The notes: generated by a model from the letters alone, not told the origin. Shown: positions 18,030 through 28,489, counted from the first letter of the stretch. The stretch: 64,000 nt of DNA from Marinifilum fragile JCM 15579 (GCF_001310955.1 NZ_BAZX01000001.1:248001-312000); one strand, 5' to 3'. Numbers and translations are program-made.

Positions 18030-19294
18030 ATGAAAAAATTAAAAACTCTGTTATTGCTTTTTGTTTCATTAATAAGCATATCAGGTCTTAACGCACAAAA
18101 AAAGGAATTACCACTTTCTGTTAAATTTGGTGGATATGTACACACTTTATTTACTTACGATACTCGTCAAATGGTAGCTGCACGTGAAGGACATATCCTT
18201 CTGTATCCTAAAAATGAGATTTTAGATGCTGCAGGCAAGGATATTAATGAAGGTGGAGTATACAATATGGCAGTAATCCAATCAAGAGTAAATGCCAAGA
18301 TTACTGGTCCTGAAATTTTGGGTGCAAAAACCAACGGAATGATTGAAGCTGAATTTATTGGAAACGGTGAATCAGATACCAATGGTTTACGTTTGCGTCA
18401 TGCTTTTGTAAATTTGGATTGGGGCAATACTTCAATTTTAATCGGACAGACATGGTCTCCATTGTTTGTTGCTGAAGTTTTTCCATTTACTGTAGGTGCC
18501 AATGCAGGTTTGCCATTCAAGCCATTTGCTCGTAATCCTCAGGTGAGATTAACTCATAAAACCGGCAATTGGAAACTGTTGGCAGCAATTGCAACAGAAA
18601 GAGATTATACAAGTACTGGTCCTGATGGATCAAGTAACAAATATTTAAGAAATGCCGGAATGCCAATTGTTCAAGGGCAGGCACACTATTATTTAGGGAA
18701 GAAGAAACACTTGTTTGGCGTAAGTGGTGAATTCAAAAACTTAAAGCTTCTCTACAAAGTACAAGTGTTGACAATGAGGGAAATATCCAGAATTGGAAAA
18801 ATGATGAAACCATTTCATCATGGGCTGTGATGGGATATTTCAAGTTGAATTTCAATCCGGTTACTTTTAAGGCTCAAACCACTTACGGTACCAACCTTAC
18901 CGATGTGTTAATGTTGGGCGGATATGCTGTTAAGGATATGAATCCTGTAACCAACGAAGCATCATACACAGGGATTAAAGTAATGGGTTCGTGGGCTGAA
19001 CTTTCTTACAAGAAAAACGACTGGGAATATGCTTTTCTTGCCGGATATTCTAAAAATTACGGTGCAGAGGATGATATTGCTTCAACGGATTTGGTTTACG
19101 CAAGAAGTAAAGACATTGGAGAATTATATCGTTTGGCTCCACGTGTTTGTAAAAAATACAAGAACTTAAAGTTCGAATTTGAAGCGGAGTATACTGCAGC
19201 TGCATATGGTAAACTTGCGGAAAAAGCTAAGGTTGAAGATACCAAATGGATAGGTGGTACGAGATATTCATTAGGAGTATATTATTTCTTTTAG
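18030..19294 (+). CDS. Outer-membrane porin-like protein, interrupted by an apparent frameshift
   Basis: 421 residues once repaired. Signal peptide MKKLKTLLLLFVSLISISGLNAQ, then alternating amphipathic strands typical of a beta-barrel (VKFGGYVHTLFTYDTRQ, SILIGQTWSPLF, WAELSYKKNDWEYAFLAGYS) and a C-terminal aromatic strand (YSLGVYYFF). It resembles the Bacteroidota porin/DcaP-like families that pass small solutes; I cannot name a substrate. The frame breaks near 18746-18749: adding one C in AAGCTTCTC reads NLKPSLQSTSVDNEGN and joins the downstream frame, giving 422 codons. It is a single gene between repeats and a palindrome that may terminate it. Confidence 0.85.
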
Positions 19295-19316
19295 TAACGA
19301 TATTTACATGATTAGA

Positions 19317-19342
19317 TAAAGACGTAGCATGCTACGTCTTTA
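19317..19342. terminator. Perfect palindrome between convergent genes, probable bidirectional terminator (GTAGAGAC-family variant, copy B)
   Basis: TAAAGACGTAGCA and its exact complement form a 26-bp palindrome with no spacer, ending five bases before the kinase stop codon. It resembles the GTAGAGAC palindromes elsewhere in the window. Confidence 0.7.
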
Positions 19343-19347
19343 CTTGT

Positions 19348-21210
19348 TTATAGAGGAATCGTAAAATAAAATGTGGTTCCTTCTTGTGGTTTCGATTTCA
19401 TCCATATTTCACCTCCTAGCATTTCAATTAAGCTTTTGCTAATTGCCAAGCCTAAACCTGTGCCTCCATATTGTCTTGTGTTCGCATCTAATTCGGCCTG
19501 TCGGAATCTGTCGAAAATAATGGCTTGTTTTTCTTCTGGAATGCCAATCCCAGTATCTCTTACAAAGAATTCAATAAACTTTCCTTTAACTGTATAGCCA
19601 ACTTCAATTTCACCTCCCTGGGTAAATTTAATTGAATTTTCAATTAGGTTGGTAAACACTTGTTGTAATCGAACCGAATCGGTTGTAATCTCATAAATTG
19701 GATTAGCATCTGGGGTACTTACAATAAAGTTGAGATCGTGATTCGCCTTATGTTCTTTAAGTGTTTCATAATCATATTTAATCGAATCGAAAAGTTTGGA
19801 GATATTACATCGGTCCAAAACAAGCTTTAACTGATTGGTTTCAATTTTTGAGATATCAAGAATATCGCTAATCAATCGTAATAATCCATTGGTGTTTTTT
19901 TGGATGATGGAAATGAACTTTTTTCTTTTGGCATCTGATACATTCTCACCTGAAAGCAGTTCTGTAAATCCCAATATAGCATTCATAGGTGTTCGGATTT
20001 CATGCGACATATTGGCCAGGAAAGCAGATTTTAACCGGTTTGATTCTTCTGCAACCTCTATCGCTTTTTCTAGTTTTACATTTGTCGCAGTGATTTCCAG
20101 CATATGAGCTTTTTCTTTTTGTTCTTTTAATTTTTTAAGGTGAATATTAATCATCATTACGATGATAATAATGGTTAAAAGTATCAATATCGTTAAAGTA
20201 AGTATAACTATTTCCTTGTTTTCCTTAATCAGGCTGTAGGGCTCATTTATTAGCTTGGAATTTTTAGGCAAATCCTTAATCTTGATATTAAAATTTACCA
20301 ATTCATTATAATCGAACATGTACTCATATTCAGATTTCATTGGAGGAATAGCATCGATAGGAGTACCGGATAATACTTTTTTAGCTATTAGAGCAGCTTG
20401 CTTACCGTGAGTTCTTCCTGTTATTAAAGATCCACCTATGGCACCATGATTAAGATAAAAATCCCAAACACAGTAAATTGGAACTTTGCAATAGGGTTTA
20501 CATTCAGAAAAACCCTTTTCGTAAGTGTAATAATTGCCTTCAATATCCCGATTGTATAGCAAGTAAAGAACAACATCATTAGAATGTAATTCTGAAAGGT
20601 GAATTTTTAAATCTTGTAAACTTTTGGCTTTCAAAATTTCAAACCTAACTGGTTTACCCATTTCCTGGATTTGTTCATCCAGCATGGTAACCAAGTTTTT
20701 TCCTGTGGTACTATAATCTGTTACAACTACGATCTTAGAATAATCTGGGTGGTGATTTTCAATTAAATCAATTGTGGCACACACATTAAAATTTTCAAAT
20801 ACACCTGTATATCCTTTAGGAGTATCGATAAAGGAGTTTAAACCTGAAAAAACAACAGGTACTTTACCGAAAACTTCATCACGATTTTTGATTAAAAAGT
20901 CGTAGGCATTGTTGTCGGTAGAAATAATTAAATCAAATTTTTGGTTCTTATACTTGTATTGGTAATATTGTTTCAGGTGTTCCAGATACTCTTCAGAGAA
21001 ATATCTTTTTGAATCCATATATTCGATGTGGATGGCCGTATTTGGATTTGGCAGAAGCTCACTTTTGATACTTTTTAAGGTTGAATCTGTCCAACTGAGA
21101 CCATTGTGGTATGAGTTTAGAATTAATACGTGTTTGCTTACTGAAGAATAGGCACTCAAACTACATATTACAAGCAGTGAAAGTATTATAGAATTAATAC
21201 TAATTCTCAT
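19348..21210 (-). CDS. Sensor histidine kinase with periplasmic ABC-type substrate-binding domain
   Basis: 620 residues from the ATG at 21210, which directly precedes a signal/anchor sequence; a TTG 33 bases upstream is less likely. Residues 20-310 resemble the ABC transporter substrate-binding (BMP/LivK-like) fold (KHVLILNSYHNGLSWTD at the start), followed by a membrane helix and a cytoplasmic kinase. Kinase motifs are complete: H-box FLANMSHEIRTPMNAILGF, N-box FTNLIENSIKF, G-boxes RDTGIGIPEEK and GGTGLGLAISKSLIEMLGG. There is no receiver domain and no response regulator gene nearby, so it must act through a partner elsewhere. The ligand is unknown. Confidence 0.9.
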   Translation of the reverse strand: MRISINSIILSLLVICSLSAYSSVSKHVLILNSYHNGLSWTDSTLKSIKSELLPNPNTAIHIEYMDSKRYFSEEYLEHLKQYYQYKYKNQKFDLIISTDNNAYDFLIKNRDEVFGKVPVVFSGLNSFIDTPKGYTGVFENFNVCATIDLIENHHPDYSKIVVVTDYSTTGKNLVTMLDEQIQEMGKPVRFEILKAKSLQDLKIHLSELHSNDVVLYLLYNRDIEGNYYTYEKGFSECKPYCKVPIYCVWDFYLNHGAIGGSLITGRTHGKQAALIAKKVLSGTPIDAIPPMKSEYEYMFDYNELVNFNIKIKDLPKNSKLINEPYSLIKENKEIVILTLTILILLTIIIIVMMINIHLKKLKEQKEKAHMLEITATNVKLEKAIEVAEESNRLKSAFLANMSHEIRTPMNAILGFTELLSGENVSDAKRKKFISIIQKNTNGLLRLISDILDISKIETNQLKLVLDRCNISKLFDSIKYDYETLKEHKANHDLNFIVSTPDANPIYEITTDSVRLQQVFTNLIENSIKFTQGGEIEVGYTVKGKFIEFFVRDTGIGIPEEKQAIIFDRFRQAELDANTRQYGGTGLGLAISKSLIEMLGGEIWMKSKPQEGTTFYFTIPL

Positions 21211-21249
21211 AAGAAAATAGAATTGATTTGTATTGTTAATCAATTCAAT

Positions 21250-22674
21250 TTAGTAATTATAAATATGAATTAAAAGGTTTAGCAATTTATTATTGAGTTC
21301 CTTAGATGAGCAATGGTGATTGTTAATTAAAATACATACAATGTAAGGTTTGCCTTTTGAGTTTTTTAAGTAACCACAATAAGTTCTTACACCTGTCATT
21401 GATCCGGTTTTAGCCATCCAATTGTTTGCAATATCACTGTCTTTTCCAAAATATTTTAAAGTGCCTGATTTACCAGCAACAGGAAGAGATGATAAGAAAG
21501 CATTGTGATTGTTGCTATGATACATGAAAGTCAGGATTTGGCTGAAAAACTCAGCAGAAATCGCATTGAAGTGCGATAAGCCACTGCCATCAAGTAAATT
21601 TTGATATTTGGTTTTAATACCTTTTGTGCTCCAAAACTCATTTATGCTTCTTACTCCAGTTTCCCAATCGGCTTTTTTGTTTTGTTTTTGTCCGATTTCA
21701 AATAACAACTGATCGGCAAAAAGATTTACGCTTTTCTGATTGGTCCAGTACACGATATCTTTCACTTTTGGAGATAGAATTTCGAATAACTCTTTACGAT
21801 TGGTTTTATGCTTACTTTTTTGATTCAGGACTCTAATGTTACTATTCTTTAATTCTGCTTTGAGATCTTCAATTAAGGCCATTTCTGGGTGAAGAAAAGC
21901 TCCCTTTACCTTGAAATCATCTCTATTCTGAGGGATGCTGCCTTCTATTCTGCGCAATTTACTTGTGTTGCCACCAAAAATGTAAGCTAAATCGCGATTG
22001 ATTTCAGAGCTTACAACCTGATTGTCGAAATCCAATCCCGTATTACGTGGAGCCGTTTTCCAAATTTTAGTCTTACTGCCAGCTTGTCCTGATTTAAAAA
22101 ACAAGGTGTACATGTTATCACGGTAGTTGATGGCATTGGGAACAGCACCATAATAATTGCCAATATCTTCCCATATCCAGGTTCTCGGGATTGAAGGTAC
22201 GAAGTAAGAGTTGTCTACCAAGATACGGCCATCAATCGTGTTGATATTTAATGTTTTTAGTTTTGATACAATTCTGTTGGCAATGTTTTGCTGAGATTCA
22301 AAATATTTCGATTCCAATGCAGGATCACCACCACCTTTTATAATTAAGTTTCCTTTTAGCGTTCCATTTTCAATATTCCCATCAGTTTCGATCAGTGTTT
22401 TAAATTGATAATCTTCACCTAATATTTCCAATGCGCTTGCAGTGGTAATCAATTTTTGACATGAAGCCGGCGTTAAAGCCATTTTCGAGTTGTGTTGAGC
22501 CAATACATTTCCCTTTTCAACATCTTTAATAATAATGCCCATTCCAGCCGAATAAAAGCAGGAATCAGCTGTAAATTCATCTACAAATTGTTGAATTTTA
22601 TTATCTGTAGTTTTTTGGGAAGTGCACGAAAATCCCCAAACTACAAATGCAAAAAGGAGTAAAATTTTATTCAT
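21250..22674 (-). CDS. dacB: D-alanyl-D-alanine carboxypeptidase/endopeptidase, PBP4 (S13) family
   Basis: 474 residues with a lipoprotein-like leader (VVWGFSCTSQ). The S13 family motifs are visible: active-site SxxK in TPASCQKL, the SxN-equivalent DGSGLSHFN and the KTG-equivalent written KSG in VAGKSGT. The family trims or cleaves peptidoglycan cross-links in the periplasm. The Ser-for-Thr change in the third motif is conservative. Its start overlaps the xseB stop by eight bases, so it is translated from the xseA-xseB transcript although its function is unrelated. The kinase gene follows 39 bases later. Confidence 0.9.
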   Translation of the reverse strand: MNKILLLFAFVVWGFSCTSQKTTDNKIQQFVDEFTADSCFYSAGMGIIIKDVEKGNVLAQHNSKMALTPASCQKLITTASALEILGEDYQFKTLIETDGNIENGTLKGNLIIKGGGDPALESKYFESQQNIANRIVSKLKTLNINTIDGRILVDNSYFVPSIPRTWIWEDIGNYYGAVPNAINYRDNMYTLFFKSGQAGSKTKIWKTAPRNTGLDFDNQVVSSEINRDLAYIFGGNTSKLRRIEGSIPQNRDDFKVKGAFLHPEMALIEDLKAELKNSNIRVLNQKSKHKTNRKELFEILSPKVKDIVYWTNQKSVNLFADQLLFEIGQKQNKKADWETGVRSINEFWSTKGIKTKYQNLLDGSGLSHFNAISAEFFSQILTFMYHSNNHNAFLSSLPVAGKSGTLKYFGKDSDIANNWMAKTGSMTGVRTYCGYLKNSKGKPYIVCILINNHHCSSKELNNKLLNLLIHIYNY

Positions 22675-22867
22675 CGATTTCTTTTAAGATTTTTTCTACT
22701 TCTTTTTCAGTGCTATTTAATTTTGCCTTACAAATCACCAATAATTCTGAAACTCGTTTTACCTTTTCGGATAAATCATCAACATCTAGTTCTTCATTTT
22801 CAATCAACATGATTGTTTCTTCAATTTCGGCAATTGCTTCGCTGTAACTAATCTTTTTCTTGGCCAT
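22667..22867 (-). CDS. xseB: Exodeoxyribonuclease VII small subunit
   Basis: 66 residues, the expected size. It has the family pattern SYSEAIAEIEETIMLIENEELDVDDLSEKV and a helical C-terminus. It forms a complex with XseA that degrades single-stranded DNA from both ends. The start codon follows the xseA stop with no gap, and the gene overlaps dacB, so expression is coupled. Confidence 0.95.
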   Translation of the reverse strand: MAKKKISYSEAIAEIEETIMLIENEELDVDDLSEKVKRVSELLVICKAKLNSTEKEVEKILKEIDE

Positions 22868-24259
22868 TTATTTGTGTTTTTTAGGATTTACTTTTTGAAT
22901 TTCACTCTCAACCAGACCATCTTTAAATCTGGTTTCAATTATATCGTTCTTTGAAAGAGATGAAATGTCTTTCACGATTTTTCCATCCTTTAAAGTTAGT
23001 GTATATCCTTTTTGCAGGATATTTTCAGGATTTAGATATTTTACACTTTGCTCGTGTAGTGATAATTTATGCTTTTGATTTTCGAGCAATCGACCAACTC
23101 GAATGCCAATTTTACTTTGCAGATGTGTAGCATGATTTTTTTCATTACTTAGTCTATGTTCTAAGCCTAATTTCAATTTGGTTTTAAAATTCTGCAAATT
23201 AAAAGAGTGCGATTTTGTCAATTGTTTTGCTGAATGAATTAGCTTTTCATTTGCAAGCAAAAGCTGATTGGATTTTCGTTCCAATATGTTTTTAACCAAG
23301 GGCGAAAACTTGTTCGACAGATAATGCAAATTCTCGGTAGCCTCAAGCAGAATTTCGTTTATTCCGTTATAAAATTCCTCTTGCAAACTTTCATGATAAG
23401 CTTGTTTTTCATCAAAGCAGTCAATCAGGTATTCGGCAGCTGCAGTTGGTGTTTTAACACGCACATTGGCTACAATATCAACAATGGTTTCATCTCTTTC
23501 ATGTCCAATTCCTGAAACTACAGGAAGCGGAAACTGGGCAATATTAAAAGCCAGCCAATAGCTATCGAAACAATTTAAATCGGCAGTTGAACCACCACCT
23601 CGAATTATTACAACAACATCAAATACATCTTCATATTCATTGATTCGATCTAGTGCAGCAATAATTGATTCTTCAGCCTGATTTCCTTGCATAATGGCCG
23701 GAAACAATTTATAATGGAATTTGTACCCGGAAGAATTATTTTCCAATTGATTTGTGAAATCTTCGTAACCAGCTGCCGTAGGAGAGGAGATAAGGGCAAT
23801 ACATTTAGGAATTTCCGGGAAATCAATTTCTTTATTCATTTCCAAAACCCCTTCTTCTTCCAGCCTATTCAGAATCTCTTTTCTTCTTTTGGCAATATCT
23901 CCCAGCGTATAACTAGGATCGATATCTTTAATATTTAAGGTGTAACCATAAATTTCCTGAAATTCTATGCTGACACTGATTAATACCTTAATTCCAGCAG
24001 AAAATCTTTGACCCGTGCTGGTTTCAAAATAAGGTTTTAACATTCTAAAGGTATAGGCCCAAATGGTTGCCCTGGCTTTGGCAATAATTTGATCTGTATC
24101 ATTATCCTTTTCAACCAACTCCAAATAACAGTGACCATTCTGATTAAAGCGGACTTCACTAATTTCAGCTACAATCCACAAATCAGAATCAAAAGAATTC
24201 TTTAAAACTCCTTTAATTTGATTGTTTAATTGAAATAAACTTATTCCTTTGTTTGCCAT
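22868..24259 (-). CDS. xseA: Exodeoxyribonuclease VII large subunit
   Basis: 463 residues. N-terminal OB-fold (LFQLNNQIKGVLKNSF...LWIVAEISEV) for DNA binding, then the catalytic domain with IALISSPTAAGYEDF, VVIIRGGGSTADLNCFDS, SGIGHERDETIVDIVANVRVKTPTAAAEYL, and a long helical region near the C-terminus that contacts XseB. It takes part in DNA repair and recombination. It sits 17 bases after the MORN-repeat gene and abuts xseB, giving a probable four-gene operon ending with dacB. Confidence 0.96.
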   Translation of the reverse strand: MANKGISLFQLNNQIKGVLKNSFDSDLWIVAEISEVRFNQNGHCYLELVEKDNDTDQIIAKARATIWAYTFRMLKPYFETSTGQRFSAGIKVLISVSIEFQEIYGYTLNIKDIDPSYTLGDIAKRRKEILNRLEEEGVLEMNKEIDFPEIPKCIALISSPTAAGYEDFTNQLENNSSGYKFHYKLFPAIMQGNQAEESIIAALDRINEYEDVFDVVVIIRGGGSTADLNCFDSYWLAFNIAQFPLPVVSGIGHERDETIVDIVANVRVKTPTAAAEYLIDCFDEKQAYHESLQEEFYNGINEILLEATENLHYLSNKFSPLVKNILERKSNQLLLANEKLIHSAKQLTKSHSFNLQNFKTKLKLGLEHRLSNEKNHATHLQSKIGIRVGRLLENQKHKLSLHEQSVKYLNPENILQKGYTLTLKDGKIVKDISSLSKNDIIETRFKDGLVESEIQKVNPKKHK

Positions 24260-24276
24260 AGTTTCCTTTGTGGAGT

Positions 24277-25086
24277 TTATCTTTTTATTTGGGAACGCAA
24301 GAATGAATCAGGATCGTTTATGTAATTTTCAGGATCACTATGGATTAATTTCTCTTTCTGAACTTCCATTTGCTCTAGTTTTTTCATTTGCTGTTTATCA
24401 AGCTCATTCTGATTCAAAGCCACACCATTTTTGTATTCAATGGTAAAAAGCAAATCTCCTTTATCAGAGTAATGATCCCAATTGCCGGTTTTTTTATTGT
24501 TGTGATAAGTCCCACCAAACTCAATAATGCCATTGGGATAAAAAGCTTGAAAACCACCATCTAATTTACCTTCTTTATATGCAGCTTCGATATAAGCTTT
24601 ACCATCCTGGAAAAAGCGTTTCCATATGCCATGTTTTTTTCCATTAATGAAATGAATAGATTCTGAAACTTTACCATTCTTGAAACGGTACTCACTAAGT
24701 CCATTTTTAATGCCATTTTGGAATGATTCACTTGCTCGAATATTTCCTTTTTTATCAAAATAGTTCCAAATGCTATCCTTCTGTGATTTTATAAAATTTC
24801 CCTTTGCAATTAACTGGGACGATTCATTGTAAAGTTCAGCTTTTGCTTTTATGCCTTTTTCAGAAAAAATTAATACAGCCTTTATGTTGCCATTGGTATG
24901 AAAGCGTTCCATTCGCCCATTGGGTTTGTTGTCAAGAAAACAGCCTTTGTATTTGATTTTTCCATTTGGGTATTTTTTAATCCAAACTCCTTGTTTTAAA
25001 CCATTTTTATCTGTTTTGTTGATTTCTTGAGCAGGAGAAAACATTGGTGCTATAAGTAAGAGTAGAATAAATAAGTTTTTTATCAT
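24277..25086 (-). CDS. Secreted MORN-repeat (YwqK-like) protein
   Basis: 269 residues with a signal peptide (MIKNLFILLLLIAPMFSPAQ). The body consists of about seven MORN_2-type repeats of the pattern GxWKxYxxNGKIxxxGxYxxGKxxG (for example KQGVWIKKYPNGKIKYKG and GIWKRFFQDGKAYIEA). Database entries for such proteins often say YwqK family antitoxin, but here it is exported and has no toxin beside it, so that label should not be taken literally. The role is unknown; it may bind envelope structures. It is the first gene of the probable xseA-xseB-dacB transcript. Confidence 0.85.
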   Translation of the reverse strand: MIKNLFILLLLIAPMFSPAQEINKTDKNGLKQGVWIKKYPNGKIKYKGCFLDNKPNGRMERFHTNGNIKAVLIFSEKGIKAKAELYNESSQLIAKGNFIKSQKDSIWNYFDKKGNIRASESFQNGIKNGLSEYRFKNGKVSESIHFINGKKHGIWKRFFQDGKAYIEAAYKEGKLDGGFQAFYPNGIIEFGGTYHNNKKTGNWDHYSDKGDLLFTIEYKNGVALNQNELDKQQMKKLEQMEVQKEKLIHSDPENYINDPDSFLRSQIKR

Positions 25087-25348
25087 TTTGTTCGTTTTTG
25101 TCTTCTTGGCAATTTTATTATTACTGTATAATCAAGCTAACACAAAACTAATAAAACTATAACAGCCATAAAAAAAACTTGAGCTTTTCCCATAAAAACC
25201 AATAAGTTCGAATCATTAATAATAAAAATATGTTGTACATCATTTCTAATATTTTTTGGATGGTGTTGATATTTTGTATTTTATGAATCGAATTAAATGT
25301 GATTTTCTCTAATTATGTATTGTTTGAGATGGTGATGAGGCAATTGAG

Positions 25349-25378
25349 TTGAAGTGAGAAAATGCATTTTTAGATTTG
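25349..25378 (+). promoter_or_regulatory. Bacteroidota-type promoter of the 248-residue unknown gene
   Basis: TTG (25349-25351), 19 bases, then TAGATTTG (25371-25378). The ATG at 25395 lies about 16 bases after the -7 box. The rest of the 308-base gap 25087-25394 shows no gene. Confidence 0.65.
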
Positions 25379-25394
25379 ATTTCATCAAGCTTAA

Positions 25395-26141
25395 ATGAAT
25401 AATGGAATCAAAAAAAGTAGAAACAATAACAAAAGCATAACTAACAAAATTGGTGGTATGGAGACAATGGATTTTCCTTTTAATTTCGATGAAATGCCTA
25501 TCGCGGCAAAATTCATCTCCGACAGTTTCTCTAGAGATATTGAGGACTTTCAAAGAGTTTATCCTGTATTTGATGAGGTGTTTAAGGCGCGCTTTTCTGA
25601 GCAGATCAGAAAAGCAAAAGAAATTGTTTGCTGTGGGCCTGAAGGGGTGAAAATTCAGAATATCAGGATTGGTGTATTTCGAAAAATAGAAAGTTTGAAT
25701 ACTTTAATTTTGGAGGTACAGGATTATTTTCCGATATCAAGAATTAAACAATTCGATTATATTGTCGAAATTATTGAGAAGAAGAATTTGAGCTCAATTT
25801 TGTCGATTGTACCAAATCTTTTGCAACAACTTGAGGCAAATATTCCAACTCAAAACGAAGATGTAGCTCAATCCATAATAGATGGAATTCGATCAATTTA
25901 TCAGGTACTGAAGCTAGATCGTATCGAATTAAATCGTCTACTTAATTCACGTGGACTGTTGAAGGAGGAAGTTTTCCGTTGTTTAAATCATCTTTGGGCA
26001 ACCATGCAGGATGTAATGGAAATTGGACAAAGTTTGTATAGAAAGGATGATCCAATGAAGTGTGTTGAGTATGAACTGAACTATATTAAAATGAAAGTGA
26101 AGACTTTCTGGATGCACTCAGTGCCGGATAAAGTTGCTTAG
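25395..26141 (+). CDS. Hypothetical protein, mostly helical
   Basis: 248 residues from the first ATG after a good promoter; ATGs at 25458 and 25467 (MDFPFNFDEMP) could be the true start. I do not recognise the family. There is no signal peptide or membrane segment, so it should be cytoplasmic. From about residue 30 the sequence is predicted to be largely helical (SRDIEDFQRVYPVFDEVFKARF, LNHLWATMQDVMEIGQSLY), with one short beta-like stretch (EIVCCGPEGVKIQNIRIG). No catalytic motif stands out. It is a single-gene unit ending at a strong bidirectional terminator shared with dnaK. Confidence 0.75.
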   Translation: MNNGIKKSRNNNKSITNKIGGMETMDFPFNFDEMPIAAKFISDSFSRDIEDFQRVYPVFDEVFKARFSEQIRKAKEIVCCGPEGVKIQNIRIGVFRKIESLNTLILEVQDYFPISRIKQFDYIVEIIEKKNLSSILSIVPNLLQQLEANIPTQNEDVAQSIIDGIRSIYQVLKLDRIELNRLLNSRGLLKEEVFRCLNHLWATMQDVMEIGQSLYRKDDPMKCVEYELNYIKMKVKTFWMHSVPDKVA

Positions 26142-26178
26142 TATAACAGTTAGTTTATAAACTTATTATAGCAAGCAA

Positions 26179-26211
26179 AAAAATGGCGATCGAATTTCGA
26201 TCGCCATTTTT
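26179..26211. terminator. Bidirectional terminator between unknown gene and dnaK
   Basis: Fifteen-base stem (AAAAATGGCGATCGA and complement) with a three-base loop, A-run on one side and T-run on the other. Confidence 0.9.
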
Positions 26212-26229
26212 AATATATCTGAAGTTCAA

Positions 26230-28134
26230 TTATTTTACTTCTTCAAAGTCAACATCAGTTACTTCATCGTCTGATTTTGCTTTTCCTCCAGCTTGTGCAC
26301 CAGCATCAGGACCTGGTTGACCATCTTGCTGTTGTTGTGCGTTGTACATCTCTTGAGATGCAGCTTGGAATACGTTGTTCAACTCATCGATAGCAGCGTT
26401 ACAAGCATCAACATCCTGAGCTTTGTGTGCTTCTTTCAATTTGTTCAAAGCATCTTCGATTGGCTGCTTTTTGTCAGCTGGTAACTTATCACCAATTTCT
26501 TTCAATTGCTTTTCGGTCTGGAAAATCATACCGTCAGCTTTATTCAAAGTATCGATTCTTTCTTTTGCTTTGTTGTCAGCTTCTGCGTTAGCCTTGGCTT
26601 CTTCTCGCATTCTTTCGATTTCAGCGTCAGATAATCCTGAAGAAGCTTCAATTCTGATGTTTTGTTCTTTACCTGTTCCTTTATCTTTAGCAGATACATT
26701 CAAGATACCATTCGCATCAATGTCGAAAGTAACTTCGATTTGTGGAATACCACGTGGTGCTGGTGGAATGCTATCTAAGTGGAAACGACCAATTGTTTTG
26801 TTTCCTTGTGCCATTGGTCTCTCACCTTGAAGAATGTGAATCTCTACAGATGGCTGGTTGTCAGCTGCAGTAGTAAAGGTTTCAGTCTTCTTGGTTGGTA
26901 TTGTAGTATTCGCTTCAATCAATTTAGTCATTACACCACCCATAGTTTCAATACCCAATGAAAGAGGAGTAACATCCAAAAGAAGAACGTCTTTTACTTC
27001 ACCAGTTAATACACCACCTTGAATTGCAGCACCTACAGCTACTACTTCATCAGGGTTAACTCCTTTTGATGGAGCTTTACCAAAGAATTCCTGTACTTTA
27101 TTCTGAATAGCAGGGATACGAGTTGAACCACCTACCAAAATTACTTCGTCGATTTCTGAAGCTGATACGCCAGCATCTTTCAATGCAGCTCTACATGGCT
27201 CAATTACAGCTTGAATTAAGCTATCAGCCAATTGCTCGAATTGTGCACGAGTAAGAGTTTTAACCAAGTGTTTTGGAATACCATTTACTGGCATAATGTA
27301 TGGCAAGTTGATCTCAGTGCTAGTTGAGCTAGACAATTCAACTTTAGCTTTTTCTGCAGCTTCTTTCAAACGCTGAAGAGCCATAGGATCCTTACGCAAA
27401 TCGATTCCTTCTTCTTTGTTGAATTCATCAGCCAACCAGTCGATAATTACCTGGTCAAAATCATCACCACCAAGGTGAGTATCACCATTGGTTGATTTTA
27501 CTTCGAATACACCATCACCCAATTCAAGAACTGAAATGTCGAAAGTACCACCACCAAGGTCGAATACCGCAATTTTCATATCTTGATCTTTCTTATCAAG
27601 ACCATATGCCAAAGAAGCAGCTGTTGGTTCATTGATGATACGCTTAACAATTAAACCAGCAATTTCACCAGCTTCTTTAGTTGCTTGACGCTGTGCATCG
27701 TTAAAGTAAGCAGGAACTGTGATTACAGCTTCAGTTACTTCTTGTCCAAGATAATCCTCAGCAGTTTTCTTCATTTTCTGAAGAGTCATAGCCGAAATTT
27801 CCTGTGGAGAATATTTTCTATCGTCGATTTCAACACGTGGAGTGTTGTTGTCACCTTTTATTACTTTGTATGGAACACGTCCTATTTCTTTACCTACTTT
27901 ATCGTAAGTTTCACCCATGAATCTCTTGATAGAGAAAATTGTTTTAGATGGGTTTGTGATTGCCTGACGTTTTGCAGGATCACCTACTTTTCTTTCACCA
28001 CCTTCAACAAAAGCTACAATAGATGGAGTTGTTCTTTTTCCTTCACTGTTAGGAATTACTACAGGCTCGTTACCTTCCATTACGGATACACAAGAGTTGG
28101 TAGTTCCTAAGTCGATTCCAATAATTTTACCCAT
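26230..28134 (-). CDS. dnaK: Molecular chaperone DnaK (Hsp70)
   Basis: 634 residues, normal length. ATPase domain with [28 protein letters not shown] and [14 protein letters not shown]; substrate-binding domain ([20 protein letters not shown]); helical lid and the conserved acidic tail ending DVDFEEVK. It folds client proteins with DnaJ and GrpE, neither of which is adjacent. It stands alone with a terminator and a 355-base upstream gap. I see no CIRCE operator there, so heat control, if any, is through another system. Confidence 0.98.
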   Translation of the reverse strand: MGKIIGIDLGTTNSCVSVMEGNEPVVIPNSEGKRTTPSIVAFVEGGERKVGDPAKRQAITNPSKTIFSIKRFMGETYDKVGKEIGRVPYKVIKGDNNTPRVEIDDRKYSPQEISAMTLQKMKKTAEDYLGQEVTEAVITVPAYFNDAQRQATKEAGEIAGLIVKRIINEPTAASLAYGLDKKDQDMKIAVFDLGGGTFDISVLELGDGVFEVKSTNGDTHLGGDDFDQVIIDWLADEFNKEEGIDLRKDPMALQRLKEAAEKAKVELSSSTSTEINLPYIMPVNGIPKHLVKTLTRAQFEQLADSLIQAVIEPCRAALKDAGVSASEIDEVILVGGSTRIPAIQNKVQEFFGKAPSKGVNPDEVVAVGAAIQGGVLTGEVKDVLLLDVTPLSLGIETMGGVMTKLIEANTTIPTKKTETFTTAADNQPSVEIHILQGERPMAQGNKTIGRFHLDSIPPAPRGIPQIEVTFDIDANGILNVSAKDKGTGKEQNIRIEASSGLSDAEIERMREEAKANAEADNKAKERIDTLNKADGMIFQTEKQLKEIGDKLPADKKQPIEDALNKLKEAHKAQDVDACNAAIDELNNVFQAASQEMYNAQQQQDGQPGPDAGAQAGGKAKSDDEVTDVDFEEVK

Positions 28135-28386
28135 TTTAAGTATTTATTTAATGTTCTTATTTTTTTCTAATACACTCACGGATCATTTTTAAATCCGATA
28201 GGGAACAATCAAAGCGTGTGCCATTCCAAAAATTATAGTTTCGAATGTAAAACTGGCACAGATTGTAAATTTATCAGCTAAAATCATGACAGTTTTACTG
28301 ACAGAAAGACAGAAGAACACAATTATTAATTATAAATGATTACCATTAATGATTCGTTACTCAATCTCTCATTCACTTTTTTCTTT

Positions 28387-28394
28387 TACCTTTG
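28387..28394 (+). promoter_or_regulatory. -7 box upstream of panB
   Basis: TACCTTTG, exact -7 match, 95 bases before the panB start. The dnaK-panB gap (28135-28489) holds otherwise unannotated AT-rich DNA; no exact -7 box was found on the dnaK strand. Confidence 0.5.
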
Positions 28395-28489
28395 CAGTCT
28401 TATACCATTTAAAAAATATCAATGGTATGAATTAAAACTGAATTGGGATAATTGCACCTTACTTATCTATTATTCAAAAAAATAAGATC

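Noticed and set aside
18827-19294. Separate downstream gene after the porin N-terminal half
   Set aside because: It lacks a signal peptide, continues the barrel, and joins the upstream frame with one added base.
24277-25086. Antitoxin of a toxin-antitoxin pair (YwqK label)
   Set aside because: The protein has a signal peptide and no toxin-like neighbour; the MORN repeats alone do not support an antitoxin role.
26423-28110. Long open frames opposite dnaK
   Set aside because: They are antisense shadows of a highly biased conserved gene, with no homology or promoter.
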